Shown here: in pieces, positions 27,295 through 35,540 of the stretch | Layout of the letters: each line of letters starts with the position of its first letter | Position numbering within the stretch: position 1 is the first letter of the stretch | Assembly (NCBI RefSeq): GCF_001758425.2 | Contig: NZ_MDSS02000010.1 | Location: 26,265 to 90,264, forward strand | Reading direction: 5' to 3' | Source: Nesterenkonia sp. PF2B19 | GTDB taxonomy: Bacteria > Actinomycetota > Actinomycetes > Actinomycetales > Micrococcaceae | Length of the DNA: 64,000 nucleotides | The notes under the pieces: generated by a model | What the model was told of the DNA's origin: nothing | The model's database searches: none | What the model saw: the letters and a program-made list of their open reading frames with translations, nothing else | Position numbers and translations under genes: made by a program

Positions 27295-27400
27295 ACCATC
27301 GGTGGGCGGCCGCGCTCGCCACTGCCGAGCACTCCCCGTTGCGGCACGCGAACGACCTGGAATCGGTCAGCGCCTCACCGGGGAGGCCGCCTTCCGCTGA
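27295..27400 (+). pseudogene. remnant of a third glutaryl-CoA dehydrogenase gene
   Basis: This stretch matches the last part of the dehydrogenase gene at 14125-15359. Bases 27321-27362 read AEHSPLRHANDLES, matching AEHSPLRHANNLES there. Bases 27363-27400 match that gene's last 38 bases, including the stop TGA. The 45 bases between two TCGGTC copies (15277 and 15322) are missing here, leaving a single TCGGTC at 27363. There is no start, and the catalytic Glu region is gone. Similarity fades upstream near 27296, right beside the uxaC operator. It is a non-functional scar left by duplication or rearrangement. Confidence 0.8.
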
Positions 27401-27413
27401 AGGGCGCCCGAGC

Positions 27414-28657
27414 TCACCCCGCTCTGAAGGCTCGGCACAGCGCCGCCACCGCGGCCCGCACGCCCGTCTCCAAGGTGGTCTCCTCCTCCGGGGCGAAGTG
27501 CGGCGAATGGTTCATCGGCACGTGCTCCCCTGCCAGGGTCTGCGCATCATGTCCTCCGAAGTACCAGTACACGCCGGGGACGCCGGCGGAGGCCGGCAGC
27601 GTGCCGAAGTCCTCCGAGCCCATGAGCGGCTCGCTCTCCATCACCTGGTCCGGGCCGAGCTCGGCGCCCAGGGCCTCGACGATCGAAGCCGTCCAGTCGG
27701 GGTCGTTGGTGAGCAGCGGGAATGTGTAGAGCTCTTCGATGACCGGCGCCGGGGCGGCGGACGCCTCCGCCTCGGCCAGGATGACGCGCCGCACCGCGGT
27801 GAGGACGCGCCGGCGGGTCTGCTCGTCCAGACTGCGGATGTTCAGCGTGATCTCCGCCTGCTCCGGGATGATGTTCTCCTTGAGCCCCGCGTGGAAGGTC
27901 CCCACCGTCACCACTGCGGAGCGCCGGGCGTCGAGCTCGCGGGAGACCACCGTCTGGAGTCGCGTGACGATGTGGGCACCCAGGACCACGGGGTCGATCG
28001 CATCCTGAGGCTGTGAACCGTGGGACTGGCGCCCGCGGAGGGTCACTCGCCACGAGTCCGCGAGCGCCATGGCGTTCCCCGTGATGTGCCGGATCTCTCC
28101 GGCCGGAATCGGCATGACATGCTGCCCCAGGATGACATCGGGCCGGGGCGCCCGCTCCCAGAGGCCGTCCTCGACCATGGCCCGCGCGCCGGCGGCGGTC
28201 TCCTCGCCCGGCTGGAAGAGGACGAGCAGGGTGCCTGACCATCCGTCCTGCTGGGCGACCAGGTGGCGGACGGCCCCCAGCAGGCACGCGGTGTGGACGT
28301 CATGGCCGCACCCGTGCATGACCGGCACCTCGGTCCCGTCCGGCAGCGTGCCCCGCGCGCCGCTCGCGTAGGGCAGCCCGGTCTCCTCCTCGATCGGGAG
28401 CCCGTCGGTGTCCGCACGGAAGGCCACCGTGGGGCCCTCCCCGTTGCGCAGCACCCCGACGACCCCGGTCCCGCCGCAGCGGAAGGTCTCGAGACCGGCA
28501 GCCTCCAGTGCGCGGGTGAGGTACTCGGCGGTGTGATGCTCCTGCATCGAGAGCTCGGGGTGGCGGTGCAGGTGCCGGTAGTCCTGTCTCAGTCGCCCCC
28601 TGGGCTCGTCGTCGAGGTGGATTCGTCCGGGTGCGTCGTCGTGACGGGTGCATGCAT
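27414..28657 (-). CDS. M20 family amidohydrolase / aminoacylase (5' frameshift as sequenced)
   Basis: This protein hydrolyses N-acyl or peptide-like amides with a two-metal centre. LHRHPELSMQEHHTAEYL, VAFRADTDGLPIEEETGLPY, MHGCGHDVHTACLLGA, LFQPGEETAAGARAMVEDG and HSPHFAPEEET are the M20D signatures. The natural start is probably ATG 28657, with GAGAGG 7 nt upstream, giving MHAPVTTTHPDEST. That frame breaks at the G-run complementary to 28596-28600, where one more G restores 414 residues. As sequenced, only a poor GTG at 28688 opens the long frame. Two membrane proteins upstream in the same operon may take up its substrate. Confidence 0.88.
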
Positions 28658-28684
28658 CGTGGTTCCTCTCCGGTCGGTCACTGG

Positions 28685-29428
28685 TCACTTCCCCTGGGGC
28701 TGCCCGCTCGCTGCGGTCTCAGCGCGGCCCTCCGCTACGCGCGGTCGCAGGAACCAGGTCAGCAGGATCGTGGTGAGCACACAGATTCCGGTGGCGACGA
28801 ATGCCAGGCCGGGCATCAGCGGCACCAGCCCCAGCTGCACGAGGACCGCGACCGCGAAGGCGATGACCACAGGGCGCAGTCGTCGCACTGTGATGATCGC
28901 CTGTACGGCGACGGCGCCGAAGACGGCCGGCACGACGTAGGTGCGCACCACCTCGAGCACCGTCTCCGGGGTGATGGACAGCAGCCAGGTGCCCATCAGT
29001 CCCACGAAGATCACCAGCGAGACGATGTGCACCACCGCGGCCCCGCATATCGCCATGGATGCCGCCAGGCTGCCCCGGTCGGTCCCAGGCTGAGCACCCA
29101 CGTTCTGCTGGGCGACCACAGCTGAGGGGAGGAGCTTGTTGGAGATGTTGCCGATCATGAAGGCCTGATACATGGCGGCAGGGCCCAGGATCGGGTATTA
29201 GGTCACCGGCTCGACGAGCCAGATGATGAAGAACGTGCCGGCCACGGCCGCGAAGGCCGTCAGCAGGGCTGAGGCGGTGACGCCCAGGTCCGCGAAGAGG
29301 ACCAGGTAGAGCGGCCCGGAGAGAGAGACCATCAGCCCGATGATCATGGTGAGGCGGCCAGCACGTGTCGTCGTCGCTGTGAACTGCGCCATCGAGCGCG
29401 GGGGATTCCCTAGGGTGGAGGTGCTCAT
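28685..29428 (-). pseudogene. integral membrane protein, in-frame stop as sequenced
   Basis: From ATG 29428 (AAGGA 5 nt upstream) a 247-codon frame runs to 28685 but is interrupted at codon 77 by TAA (29198-29200). Both halves are in the same frame and both hydrophobic: about two segments before the stop and four after it, with GPAAMYQAFMIGNISNKLLPSAV just past the break. I do not recognise a named family. The arrangement with the DUF5058-like gene upstream and an M20 amidohydrolase downstream suggests a two-subunit permease. A C-to-T change from CAA would explain the stop, either in the genome or as a base-call error. Confidence 0.65.
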
Positions 29429-29443
29429 GGGTGTCCTTCCGTG

Positions 29444-30202
29444 TCAGCTGATGCCCAGTCCGAGGCCGGCCTGGTCTGCGACATATGCCGCCGCGAGGCC
29501 CGACAGGATGGAGAGGCCCAGCCCCCACTCCCGGATCCAGGGCAGCGAGAGACGCGACGCCGCATAGGCGGCGAGCCCCATGGAGGCGCCCCCGACGACC
29601 AACGCGGTCGTATGCGCCGCGCTGATGCGGACCTCCGCGATCCCCAGGGAGAGGAACGCTGCGACCAGCGCCGCTCCCGGCACCACGGTCAGCACCAGCG
29701 GGTTCAACCGTGCGATCCGCTTCTCACTGCGCTGCAGGACCGGAGTGAGCAGCAGGGTGGCGAGCATCCACATGGCGCCGCCGGCGCTCATGGCGAAGAA
29801 GGCGACGGCGAACGCCGTCTGCGTGTAGCCGGGGCCGCCCAGCTCAGCCCCGGCGGCACCGGCGGCGATCGACGCTGCGCCGGTCTCATAGGCCACCGAG
29901 CCGATGAGACCGATCCTGACCAGGACACCAGGGGTGCCGAAGAGCGCGAGCAGCGAGAGGGCGACGATCACCACGGCTACGGAGGGGCCCAGTGCCGCGA
30001 CCGCTCCTGACCGGAAGGAGACCCGTAGGTCGTGCCGATCCATGCCGACTCCGGGTCCGGCACGCCGGGCGGCCTTCATATAGATGGCGGTCTGGACGAT
30101 GATGACCAGGAAGACGCCGAGGGCGCTGACCCACAGCAGCGGCATGTTCGCCACAGCCAGCACATCGGTCGACGTCTCAGGCGAGGCGGCGGGTGATGTC
30201 AT
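29444..30202 (-). CDS. DUF5058-like integral membrane protein
   Basis: This 252-residue protein has about seven hydrophobic segments. MPLLWVSALGVFLVIIVQTAIYMKAARRAG opens it, RSGAVAALGPSVAVVIVALSLLALFGTP follows, and the Gly-rich ETGAASIAAGAAGAELGGPGYT and AFFAMSAGGAMWMLATLLLTP mark the core. This resembles the DUF5058 family as I remember it; the assignment is from pattern, not a search. GGAGG lies 10 nt before ATG 30202. It is the first gene of the minus-strand operon with another membrane protein and an M20 amidohydrolase, and it is divergent from an Lrp-type regulator, so amino acid or acyl-amino acid transport is a fair guess. Confidence 0.6.
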   Translation of the reverse strand: MTSPAASPETSTDVLAVANMPLLWVSALGVFLVIIVQTAIYMKAARRAGPGVGMDRHDLRVSFRSGAVAALGPSVAVVIVALSLLALFGTPGVLVRIGLIGSVAYETGAASIAAGAAGAELGGPGYTQTAFAVAFFAMSAGGAMWMLATLLLTPVLQRSEKRIARLNPLVLTVVPGAALVAAFLSLGIAEVRISAAHTTALVVGGASMGLAAYAASRLSLPWIREWGLGLSILSGLAAAYVADQAGLGLGIS

Positions 30203-30278
30203 GGACGAGATGCCTCCGTCGTCGAGGGGTGTTCCGCGGACGACTCCACCTTGACTGTGACGCCCGACACTTTCACCA

Positions 30279-30295
30279 GATTTCCGAGAAAAATC
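30279..30295. promoter_or_regulatory. AT-rich inverted repeat, possible Lrp-type site
   Basis: GATTT, 7-bp spacer, AAATC lies between the divergent DUF5058-like and Lrp/AsnC genes, 27 bp before the regulator's ATG. AT-rich imperfect palindromes of about 15-17 bp are usual for Lrp-family proteins. Confidence 0.4.
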
Positions 30296-30321
30296 CAAAG
30301 ATCCCGTCGGATGATGGACAT

Positions 30322-31320
30322 ATGACCGTTCTTGCTGAGGAAGACCTGCGATTGATCCATGCACTCCAGGTCTCCCCCCGCGCCTCCTGGACACATCTCG
30401 GGACCGTGCTCGCCCGCCATCCCTCGACGCTCGCCGCACGGTTCGAGAACCTCCGCCGGTCCGGCGCCGCCTGGGTCACGGCACACCCACGAGGCACCCC
30501 GGACGAGATGACCCTGACCCTCCACAGCGTCATCTGCGATCCGGCCTCCCGAAGGTCCGTCACCGCAGCCCTGTGCGCACTCCCCGAGGTCTACTCGGTG
30601 GAGGAGTCCCCCAGCGGACGGGACCTGCTGCTCACCGTGATCGTCCCCCACCCCGGCGACCTGCGAGAACGGGTATTCCCCCTCTTCGACGCCATACCAG
30701 GCCTGCTCCGCTGGCAGACGTTCCACTGCACCGCACTGCACAGGGGTGCGGACGACTGGGACCTCGGGGCCCTTTCCCCTGACCAGATCCGTCAGCTGAG
30801 GGCACGACCCGCCCATCCGCAGACCCCCCGCTCCCTGCGCTCCTTCGGGCCGATCGTCCGGATCCTCGCCGAGGACGGGAGAGCCTCGTCCCGGACCGTC
30901 GCCGCACGGACCGGCCTCGCACCCACCACCGCACGCCGTCGCCTGCACCAGGTGCTGGCCAGCGGGCGAGTCTCCCTGCGCTGCGACGTCGCCCAGGGAC
31001 TGCTGGGCTACCCTCTCGTCTGCCAATGGTTCGCGCGCCTCCCGACGACGCTGCACCCCCGAGCCGCTGCGCTGCTTGCCCAGATGGGAGCCCCGCGGCT
31101 GTGCACCTCCACGACAGGCACGACGAACTTCCTGTTCATGATGTGGCTTCGATCAGCCGCGGAGATCACCGAGATCGAACAGCAGATCGAGGAAGCCCTG
31201 CCGAGCCTGCAGCTGGCAGAGAGCGTCGTGCTGACCCACATCCCCAAGCGCGTCGGCTGGGCCCTCGACGAGCAGGGTCGTGCCGGACAGCTGCTCACCA
31301 AGCCGGCGGACTACTGGTGA
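30322..31320 (+). CDS. Lrp/AsnC family regulator with two HTH-AsnC modules
   Basis: This 332-residue regulator has one AsnC-type winged HTH at residues 6-50 (EEDLRLIHALQVSPRASWTHLGTVLARHPSTLAARFENL) and a second at about 176-222 (FGPIVRILAEDGRASSRTVAARTGLAPTTARRRLHQV). Each is followed by a ligand-sensing RAM-like segment. It is thus twice the length of classic Lrp, a layout known in actinobacterial Lrp-family regulators. The start at 30322 has only a weak GGA upstream. It is divergent from the DUF5058-like/M20 operon and probably controls it. An untranslated stretch of about 190 bp follows, leading into the creatinase promoter. Confidence 0.85.
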   Translation: MTVLAEEDLRLIHALQVSPRASWTHLGTVLARHPSTLAARFENLRRSGAAWVTAHPRGTPDEMTLTLHSVICDPASRRSVTAALCALPEVYSVEESPSGRDLLLTVIVPHPGDLRERVFPLFDAIPGLLRWQTFHCTALHRGADDWDLGALSPDQIRQLRARPAHPQTPRSLRSFGPIVRILAEDGRASSRTVAARTGLAPTTARRRLHQVLASGRVSLRCDVAQGLLGYPLVCQWFARLPTTLHPRAAALLAQMGAPRLCTSTTGTTNFLFMMWLRSAAEITEIEQQIEEALPSLQLAESVVLTHIPKRVGWALDEQGRAGQLLTKPADYW

Positions 31321-31389
31321 GCTGCAGCGGAGCCAGAATCCCCCATGACTCGCGAGTCGCCCCAGGCCACACACGCCTCAGCAGCCTCC

Positions 31390-31418
31390 TTGACGTGGCG
31401 AGCGTCACTCTCCATAAT
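31390..31418 (+). promoter_or_regulatory. sigma-70-type promoter of creatinase
   Basis: TTGACG at 31390-31395, a 17-bp spacer and CATAAT at 31413-31418 make a near-consensus housekeeping promoter. The start of transcription would fall inside the operator that begins 4 bp further on. The creatinase start codon is 90 bp downstream of the -10. Confidence 0.75.
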
Positions 31419-31421
31419 TGG

Positions 31422-31447
31422 CGCAACTGAGTTGTGTTGAATGCAAC
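31422..31447 (+). promoter_or_regulatory. three-half-site operator of creatinase
   Basis: CGCAAC, TGA, GTTGTG, five bases, TGCAAC: an inverted pair followed by a third half-site. The element starts 32 bp after the first base of the -35. The same order, spacing and position recur at 33752 and 43917. It covers the transcription start, which implies repression. The adjacent IclR protein is the best candidate. Confidence 0.75.
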
Positions 31448-31507
31448 TCAGCGATTCAGACACCGCGCTCTCCACATATGGGCGCCCGACGACGGCGAGG
31501 CACACCG

Positions 31508-32752
31508 ATGACGACCACCACTGACACTGTCTCCGACCTGGAGCGCCTGAAGACGCTGCACAACGGCGAGAAGCAGCCGCTGACGTTCTCCGCCGAAGAG
31601 TTCGAGCGCCGCCTGTCGGGCCTTCGGCGCATCATGAGCGAACAGGGCCTCGACGCCGCGATCCTGACCAGCTACCACGGCATCAAGTACTACTCCGACT
31701 TCCTCTACACCACCTTCGGCCGCAACTACGCACTGGTCGTCACGCAGGACGATTCAGTCACCGTCACCGCCAACATCGATGCCGGCATGCCGTGGCGGAC
31801 CAGCCACGCCGACAACATCGTCTACACCGACTGGAAACGTGACAACTTCTACTACGGCCTGCAGCAGGCCGTGGCCCGCGCCGGCGTCCCCGCCTCACGA
31901 ATCGGCGTCGAGGACGACTCCCTGCCGGTGATGACACGACGCAGCATCCAGGACGCCTTCCCGGATGCCGAGCTCCTCGACGTCTCGCAGGCCGCCATGC
32001 GCCAGAGGATGATCAAGTCGGACGAGGAGATCGAGGTCATCCGACATGGCGCCCGCATTGCGGATCTCGGAGGTGAGGCGATCAAGGCCGCCATCCGCGA
32101 GGGCATCATGGAATATGAGGTCGCCCTCATCGGCACCGAGGCGATGACCCACGAGATCGCCAGAACCTTCCCCCACCGCGAAGTGCGGGACACCTGGGTC
32201 TGGTTCCAGTCCGGCATCAACACCGACGGCGCCCACAACTGGGCGACCACCCGCCGGCTGCAGCACGGCGACATCCTGTCGCTGAACTGCTTCCCCATGA
32301 CCTCGGGCTACTACACCGCTCTGGAGCGCACACTGTTCCTCGGCGAGCCGGACGAGACGAGCCTGCACCTGTGGAACGTCAACGTCGAGGTGCATCGGCG
32401 CGGCCTCGAGCTGATCAGGCCCGGGGCGGTCTGCAAGGACATTGCGGCAGAGCTCAACGAGATCTACGTGAGCCACGGACTCCTCCCCCGGCGCACCTTC
32501 GGATACGGCCACTCGTTCGGGGTGCTCTCCCACTACTACGGCCGCGAGGCCGGCCTGGAGCTGCGCGAGGACATCGACACCGTCCTCGAACCAGGCATGG
32601 TGGTCTCCATGGAGCCCATGATCACGATCCCCGAGGGCGAGCCCGGCGCGGGAGGATACCGCGAACACGATATCCTCGTCGTCCAGGAGGACGGAGCTGA
32701 GAACATCACCGGATTCGGCTTCGGACCGGAGCACAACATCATCCTCGCCTGA
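31508..32752 (+). CDS. creatinase (creatine amidinohydrolase)
   Basis: This 414-residue pita-bread-fold enzyme splits creatine into sarcosine and urea without a metal. It follows the Pseudomonas creatinase pattern closely: ILTSYHGIKYYSDFLYTTFGR, IVYTDWKRDN, WFQSGINTDGAHNWATTRR with the catalytic His near residue 243, LSLNCFPMTSGYYTALERTLF, YGHSFGVLSHYYGREAGLELRED and SMEPMITIPEGEPGAGGYREHD. These also set it apart from metal-dependent M24 peptidases. GAGG lies 7 nt before ATG 31508. It stands alone between a strong regulated promoter and a terminator hairpin. Creatininase, sarcosine oxidase and SHMT genes follow within 15 kb, which confirms the role. Confidence 0.95.
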   Translation: MTTTTDTVSDLERLKTLHNGEKQPLTFSAEEFERRLSGLRRIMSEQGLDAAILTSYHGIKYYSDFLYTTFGRNYALVVTQDDSVTVTANIDAGMPWRTSHADNIVYTDWKRDNFYYGLQQAVARAGVPASRIGVEDDSLPVMTRRSIQDAFPDAELLDVSQAAMRQRMIKSDEEIEVIRHGARIADLGGEAIKAAIREGIMEYEVALIGTEAMTHEIARTFPHREVRDTWVWFQSGINTDGAHNWATTRRLQHGDILSLNCFPMTSGYYTALERTLFLGEPDETSLHLWNVNVEVHRRGLELIRPGAVCKDIAAELNEIYVSHGLLPRRTFGYGHSFGVLSHYYGREAGLELREDIDTVLEPGMVVSMEPMITIPEGEPGAGGYREHDILVVQEDGAENITGFGFGPEHNIILA

Positions 32753-32764
32753 GGCTCCTCATCG

Positions 32765-32802
32765 CACGGTGGGGTCGACGCCGGAGCGTCGGCCCCACCG
32801 TG
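32765..32802 (+). terminator. terminator hairpin after creatinase
   Basis: CACGGTGGGG pairs perfectly with CCCCACCGTG, and after one mismatch CGACG pairs with CGTCG, leaving a 6-nt loop. It begins 12 bp after the creatinase stop and ends 30 bp before the IclR start, so it may end most creatinase transcripts while allowing some readthrough. Confidence 0.7.
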
Positions 32803-32832
32803 GCCACGGGCTGGAGAACAGGAGCCCCCGAC

Positions 32833-33621
32833 ATGGCAGACCGCGAGACCAGGCGACAGCCGGGCCGTGAGCCCTCGGTGATCGTCAACGTCATCGAGGT
32901 GCTCCGCTGCTTCACCGTCGACGAGCCGCAGCAGAGCGTCACCGGGATCTCCTCCCAGGTCGGCCTCCACAAGTCGACCGTCTCGCGCATCCTGGCCACG
33001 CTCGAGGATGAGCGCATCGTGGAGCGCGACGAACCCTCCCGCCGCTACCAGCTCGGCCTGGGCCTGATCGCCGTCGCCGGACCGCTGCTGGCCAATCTGG
33101 ACGTGCGTCGCGTCTCCCTCGACGAGCTCCAGGATCTCGCTGCGGAGACCGCCGAGACCGCGGCGCTGACCATCTGGGACGGCGAATCCTCTGTGACGGT
33201 TGAGCAGGTGGCGAGCCGGCTTCAGGTCAAACACACCTCCGAGCTGGGCAGCCGATACTCGACCGGCCTGAGCGCCAGCGTGCAGGTGCTCCTCGCCCAT
33301 CGCCCTCCGGGAGAGGCCCAGCGCCTCCTGGACACCGGGAGGGTGACGATCCCGCCGTCCCTGTCCACGGAGCAGCACCTCGACCTGCTCGCCCAGGTCC
33401 GCCGCCAGGGCTTCGCGGTCAACCACGCCCAGACGTCCGCCGATGAGGCCGGAGTCGCCGCCCCCGTGCGGGACCACCGCGGGGAGGTCGTCGCCGCCAT
33501 GATGATCGCAGCCCCCGCCTTCCGCGTCCCAGAGACGCGCATCCCGGAGCTGGTGCAGCTGTGTCGCCACTCTGCCGACCGGGTCAGTCGGCGCCTGGGC
33601 GCCGCACCCCAGCCCTCCTGA
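32833..33621 (+). CDS. IclR family transcriptional regulator (creatine regulon)
   Basis: This 262-residue regulator has an N-terminal winged HTH (VIEVLRCFTVDEPQQSVTGISSQVGLHKSTVSRILATLEDERIVERD, residues 18-64) and the C-terminal IclR effector domain. The latter is recognisable by RYSTGLSASVQVLLAHRPPGEAQRLL and the tail VAAPVRDHRGEVVAAMMIAAP. GGAG lies 8 nt before ATG 32833. It sits between creatinase and the MHS transporter, both preceded by the shared three-half-site operator, and is the probable binding protein. The effector is likely creatine, creatinine or sarcosine (inference). Confidence 0.9.
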   Translation: MADRETRRQPGREPSVIVNVIEVLRCFTVDEPQQSVTGISSQVGLHKSTVSRILATLEDERIVERDEPSRRYQLGLGLIAVAGPLLANLDVRRVSLDELQDLAAETAETAALTIWDGESSVTVEQVASRLQVKHTSELGSRYSTGLSASVQVLLAHRPPGEAQRLLDTGRVTIPPSLSTEQHLDLLAQVRRQGFAVNHAQTSADEAGVAAPVRDHRGEVVAAMMIAAPAFRVPETRIPELVQLCRHSADRVSRRLGAAPQPS

Positions 33622-33719
33622 CCGCGACACCCCTTCGGCACACCTCCTGCTGCGATCCGCGCCCCGGTTCGGCGCGGCATGCCCGCACGCGCCCCCCCCC
33701 ACTGAACTGTGCCGAACCG

Positions 33720-33748
33720 TTGACGACATGTGACACCGCTCATACTCT
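33720..33748 (+). promoter_or_regulatory. promoter of MHS transporter
   Basis: TTGACG at 33720-33725, a 17-bp spacer and TACTCT at 33743-33748, which fits only the relaxed TANNNT form. It is placed like the creatinase and BCCT promoters relative to its operator. Confidence 0.55.
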
Positions 33749-33751
33749 TAA

Positions 33752-33777
33752 CGCAACCGAGTTGCGTTCATCGCAAC
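33752..33777 (+). promoter_or_regulatory. three-half-site operator of MHS transporter
   Basis: CGCAAC, CGA, GTTGCG, five bases, CGCAAC. All three half-sites are perfect, making this the best copy in the window. It starts 32 bp after the first base of the -35, as at 31422 and 43917, and lies 19 bp before the gene's ATG. Confidence 0.75.
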
Positions 33778-33796
33778 CTTTGAGCGGAGGTATCGC

Positions 33797-35170
33797 ATGT
33801 CCCCTCAGCCCGACTCCCCTATCCGGCACACCCAGCCACCGGCTCTCGACCGAACCGACACCCACCAGACCACCCCAACACCGAACACGGCGGGACTGAC
33901 TCCCGTCGACCCGCTCACTCGACGCAAAGTGGTCGCCGCCACCTTCATCGGCAACTTCGTCGAATGGTTCGACTACGCCGTCTACGGCTACCTCGCCGGA
34001 AGCATCGCCATCGCGTTCTTTCCGGAGAGCGATCCGACGACTCAGCTGCTGGGCGCGTGGGCCGTCTTCGCCGTCTCGTTCCTGGTCCGACCCCTCGGCG
34101 GGTTCTTCTGGGGGTGGCTCGGGGACCGTTGGGGCCGCAAGACGGCCCTGTCCTGGTCGATCCTGGTCATGTCGGTCGCAACCTTCTGCATCGGACTTCT
34201 CCCCACCTACCCGACAGCCGGAATCCTCGCACCGCTGATGCTCCTGCTGGTCCGTGTGGTGCAAGGGTTCTCTGCTGCCGGGGAATACGCCGGCGCCTCG
34301 GCCTTCCTCGTCGAGTACGCACCCAAGGGCCAGCGAGGCAGATACGCGGCCGTCGTGCCGGCCTCGACGTCGGCCGGCCTGCTCTTCGGCCTGCTCTTCG
34401 TCACCGGGCTCACCGCGGCTCTCGGATCGGACGCGGTGAATGAGTGGGCGTGGCGCATCCCGTTCCTCCTGGCCGCACCCCTGGGACTGATCGGCCATTA
34501 CATCCGCACCCGGCTGGAGGACACCCCGCAGTTCACGGCGCTCCAGCAGCAGGATGACGTCATCACGGCGCCCTGGCGCGACCTCTTCGTCCAGCACTGG
34601 CGCCTGCTGCTGCGTGCCCTGGGTGCCGCGCTGCTCAATGCGGTCGCCTTCTACATCCTGCTCAGCTACATGCCCAACTATCTGGAGTCCCAGCTTGACC
34701 TCTCAGTGACCCAGGCCAACACTATGACGGCGACCTCACTTGTCACCTATATCGGGTTCATCCTCATCACCGGATCGCTCTCAGACCGAGTAGGCCGGCG
34801 CAAAGTGCTGCTCTCGGCGTCCGTGGCCATGTTCGTACTGGCCGTACCGGCCTTCATGCTGCTGAAGCACGGATTCCTCCTCGGCGTGCTGGTCCTCGTC
34901 ATCATGGGCGGAACGCTCGCACTGAACGACGGCGTCCTGCCGAGCTTCCTCTCCGAACAGTTCCCCACACGGATCCGCTACACCGGCTTCGCAGTCTCGT
35001 TCAACTCGGCCAACGCCTTCTTCGGCGGCACCGCCGCATTCGTGGCCACGCTGCTGATCTCCGTGACCGGATCCGCGCTGGCCCCTGGCTGGATGCTGAT
35101 GGCTGCAGCGTCGATCGCCTTCGTGGCGGTCCTGCTCTCCCGGGAGACGGCGCAGGAGGAGCTGCGCTGA
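33797..35170 (+). CDS. MFS transporter, metabolite:H+ symporter (MHS) family
   Basis: This 457-residue protein has 12 predicted membrane helices. The MHS/ProP-type signatures are FIGNFVEWFDYAVYGYLAGSIAIAFF in helix 1, GWLGDRWGRKTALSWSI between helices 2 and 3, and VRVVQGFSAAGEYAGASAFLVEYAP. Its 45-residue N-terminal tail is hydrophilic. GGAGG lies 6 nt before ATG 33797. Members import organic acids, betaines and proline with protons. Control by the same operator as creatinase and creatininase suggests that it imports creatine, creatinine or sarcosine; which one cannot be told from sequence. Confidence 0.9.
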   Translation: MSPQPDSPIRHTQPPALDRTDTHQTTPTPNTAGLTPVDPLTRRKVVAATFIGNFVEWFDYAVYGYLAGSIAIAFFPESDPTTQLLGAWAVFAVSFLVRPLGGFFWGWLGDRWGRKTALSWSILVMSVATFCIGLLPTYPTAGILAPLMLLLVRVVQGFSAAGEYAGASAFLVEYAPKGQRGRYAAVVPASTSAGLLFGLLFVTGLTAALGSDAVNEWAWRIPFLLAAPLGLIGHYIRTRLEDTPQFTALQQQDDVITAPWRDLFVQHWRLLLRALGAALLNAVAFYILLSYMPNYLESQLDLSVTQANTMTATSLVTYIGFILITGSLSDRVGRRKVLLSASVAMFVLAVPAFMLLKHGFLLGVLVLVIMGGTLALNDGVLPSFLSEQFPTRIRYTGFAVSFNSANAFFGGTAAFVATLLISVTGSALAPGWMLMAAASIAFVAVLLSRETAQEELR

Positions 35171-35540
35171 ACGGCAGGGAGGCGCGCACGACGGGCGTGA
35201 GCCTCGTTCTGACGGCGCTGTGCGGGAGTCACGTCTGCCCGGACGGCACAGGCGTGCTGGGACAGCGTGGTGTGACCGGGAAACCGGAGCTCCAGAGCCG
35301 GATCGGGCCGGACTCGGAGCAGAGACGGGAGTGTTCAGTTCTCACCCGTCGTCGACGATCTGCGCCTCATGGGCGTGTCAGCGTCTGCGCAGAGCAGCTC
35401 GTCGATGACCTTCGGCGACAGCACGTGGATCAGGGCCCGGGGAGGCTGCGGGACAGCAGCGGTCGGCCGCCTGGGCCCACCACCACTCTCTGAGGGCCCG
35501 GTGACCGCGATGCGTCGCGGCGCACGATCGTCCTGCGCCC
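35171..35540. other. 370-bp gap without a supportable gene
   Basis: This region lies between the convergent MHS transporter and purU genes. No reading on either strand has a ribosome site and family similarity. A minus-strand stretch at 35395-35440 reads plausibly as ALIHVLSPKVIDELLCADAD but is short, so it may be the remnant of a lost gene. Only weak dyads are seen and no clear terminator. Confidence 0.35.
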
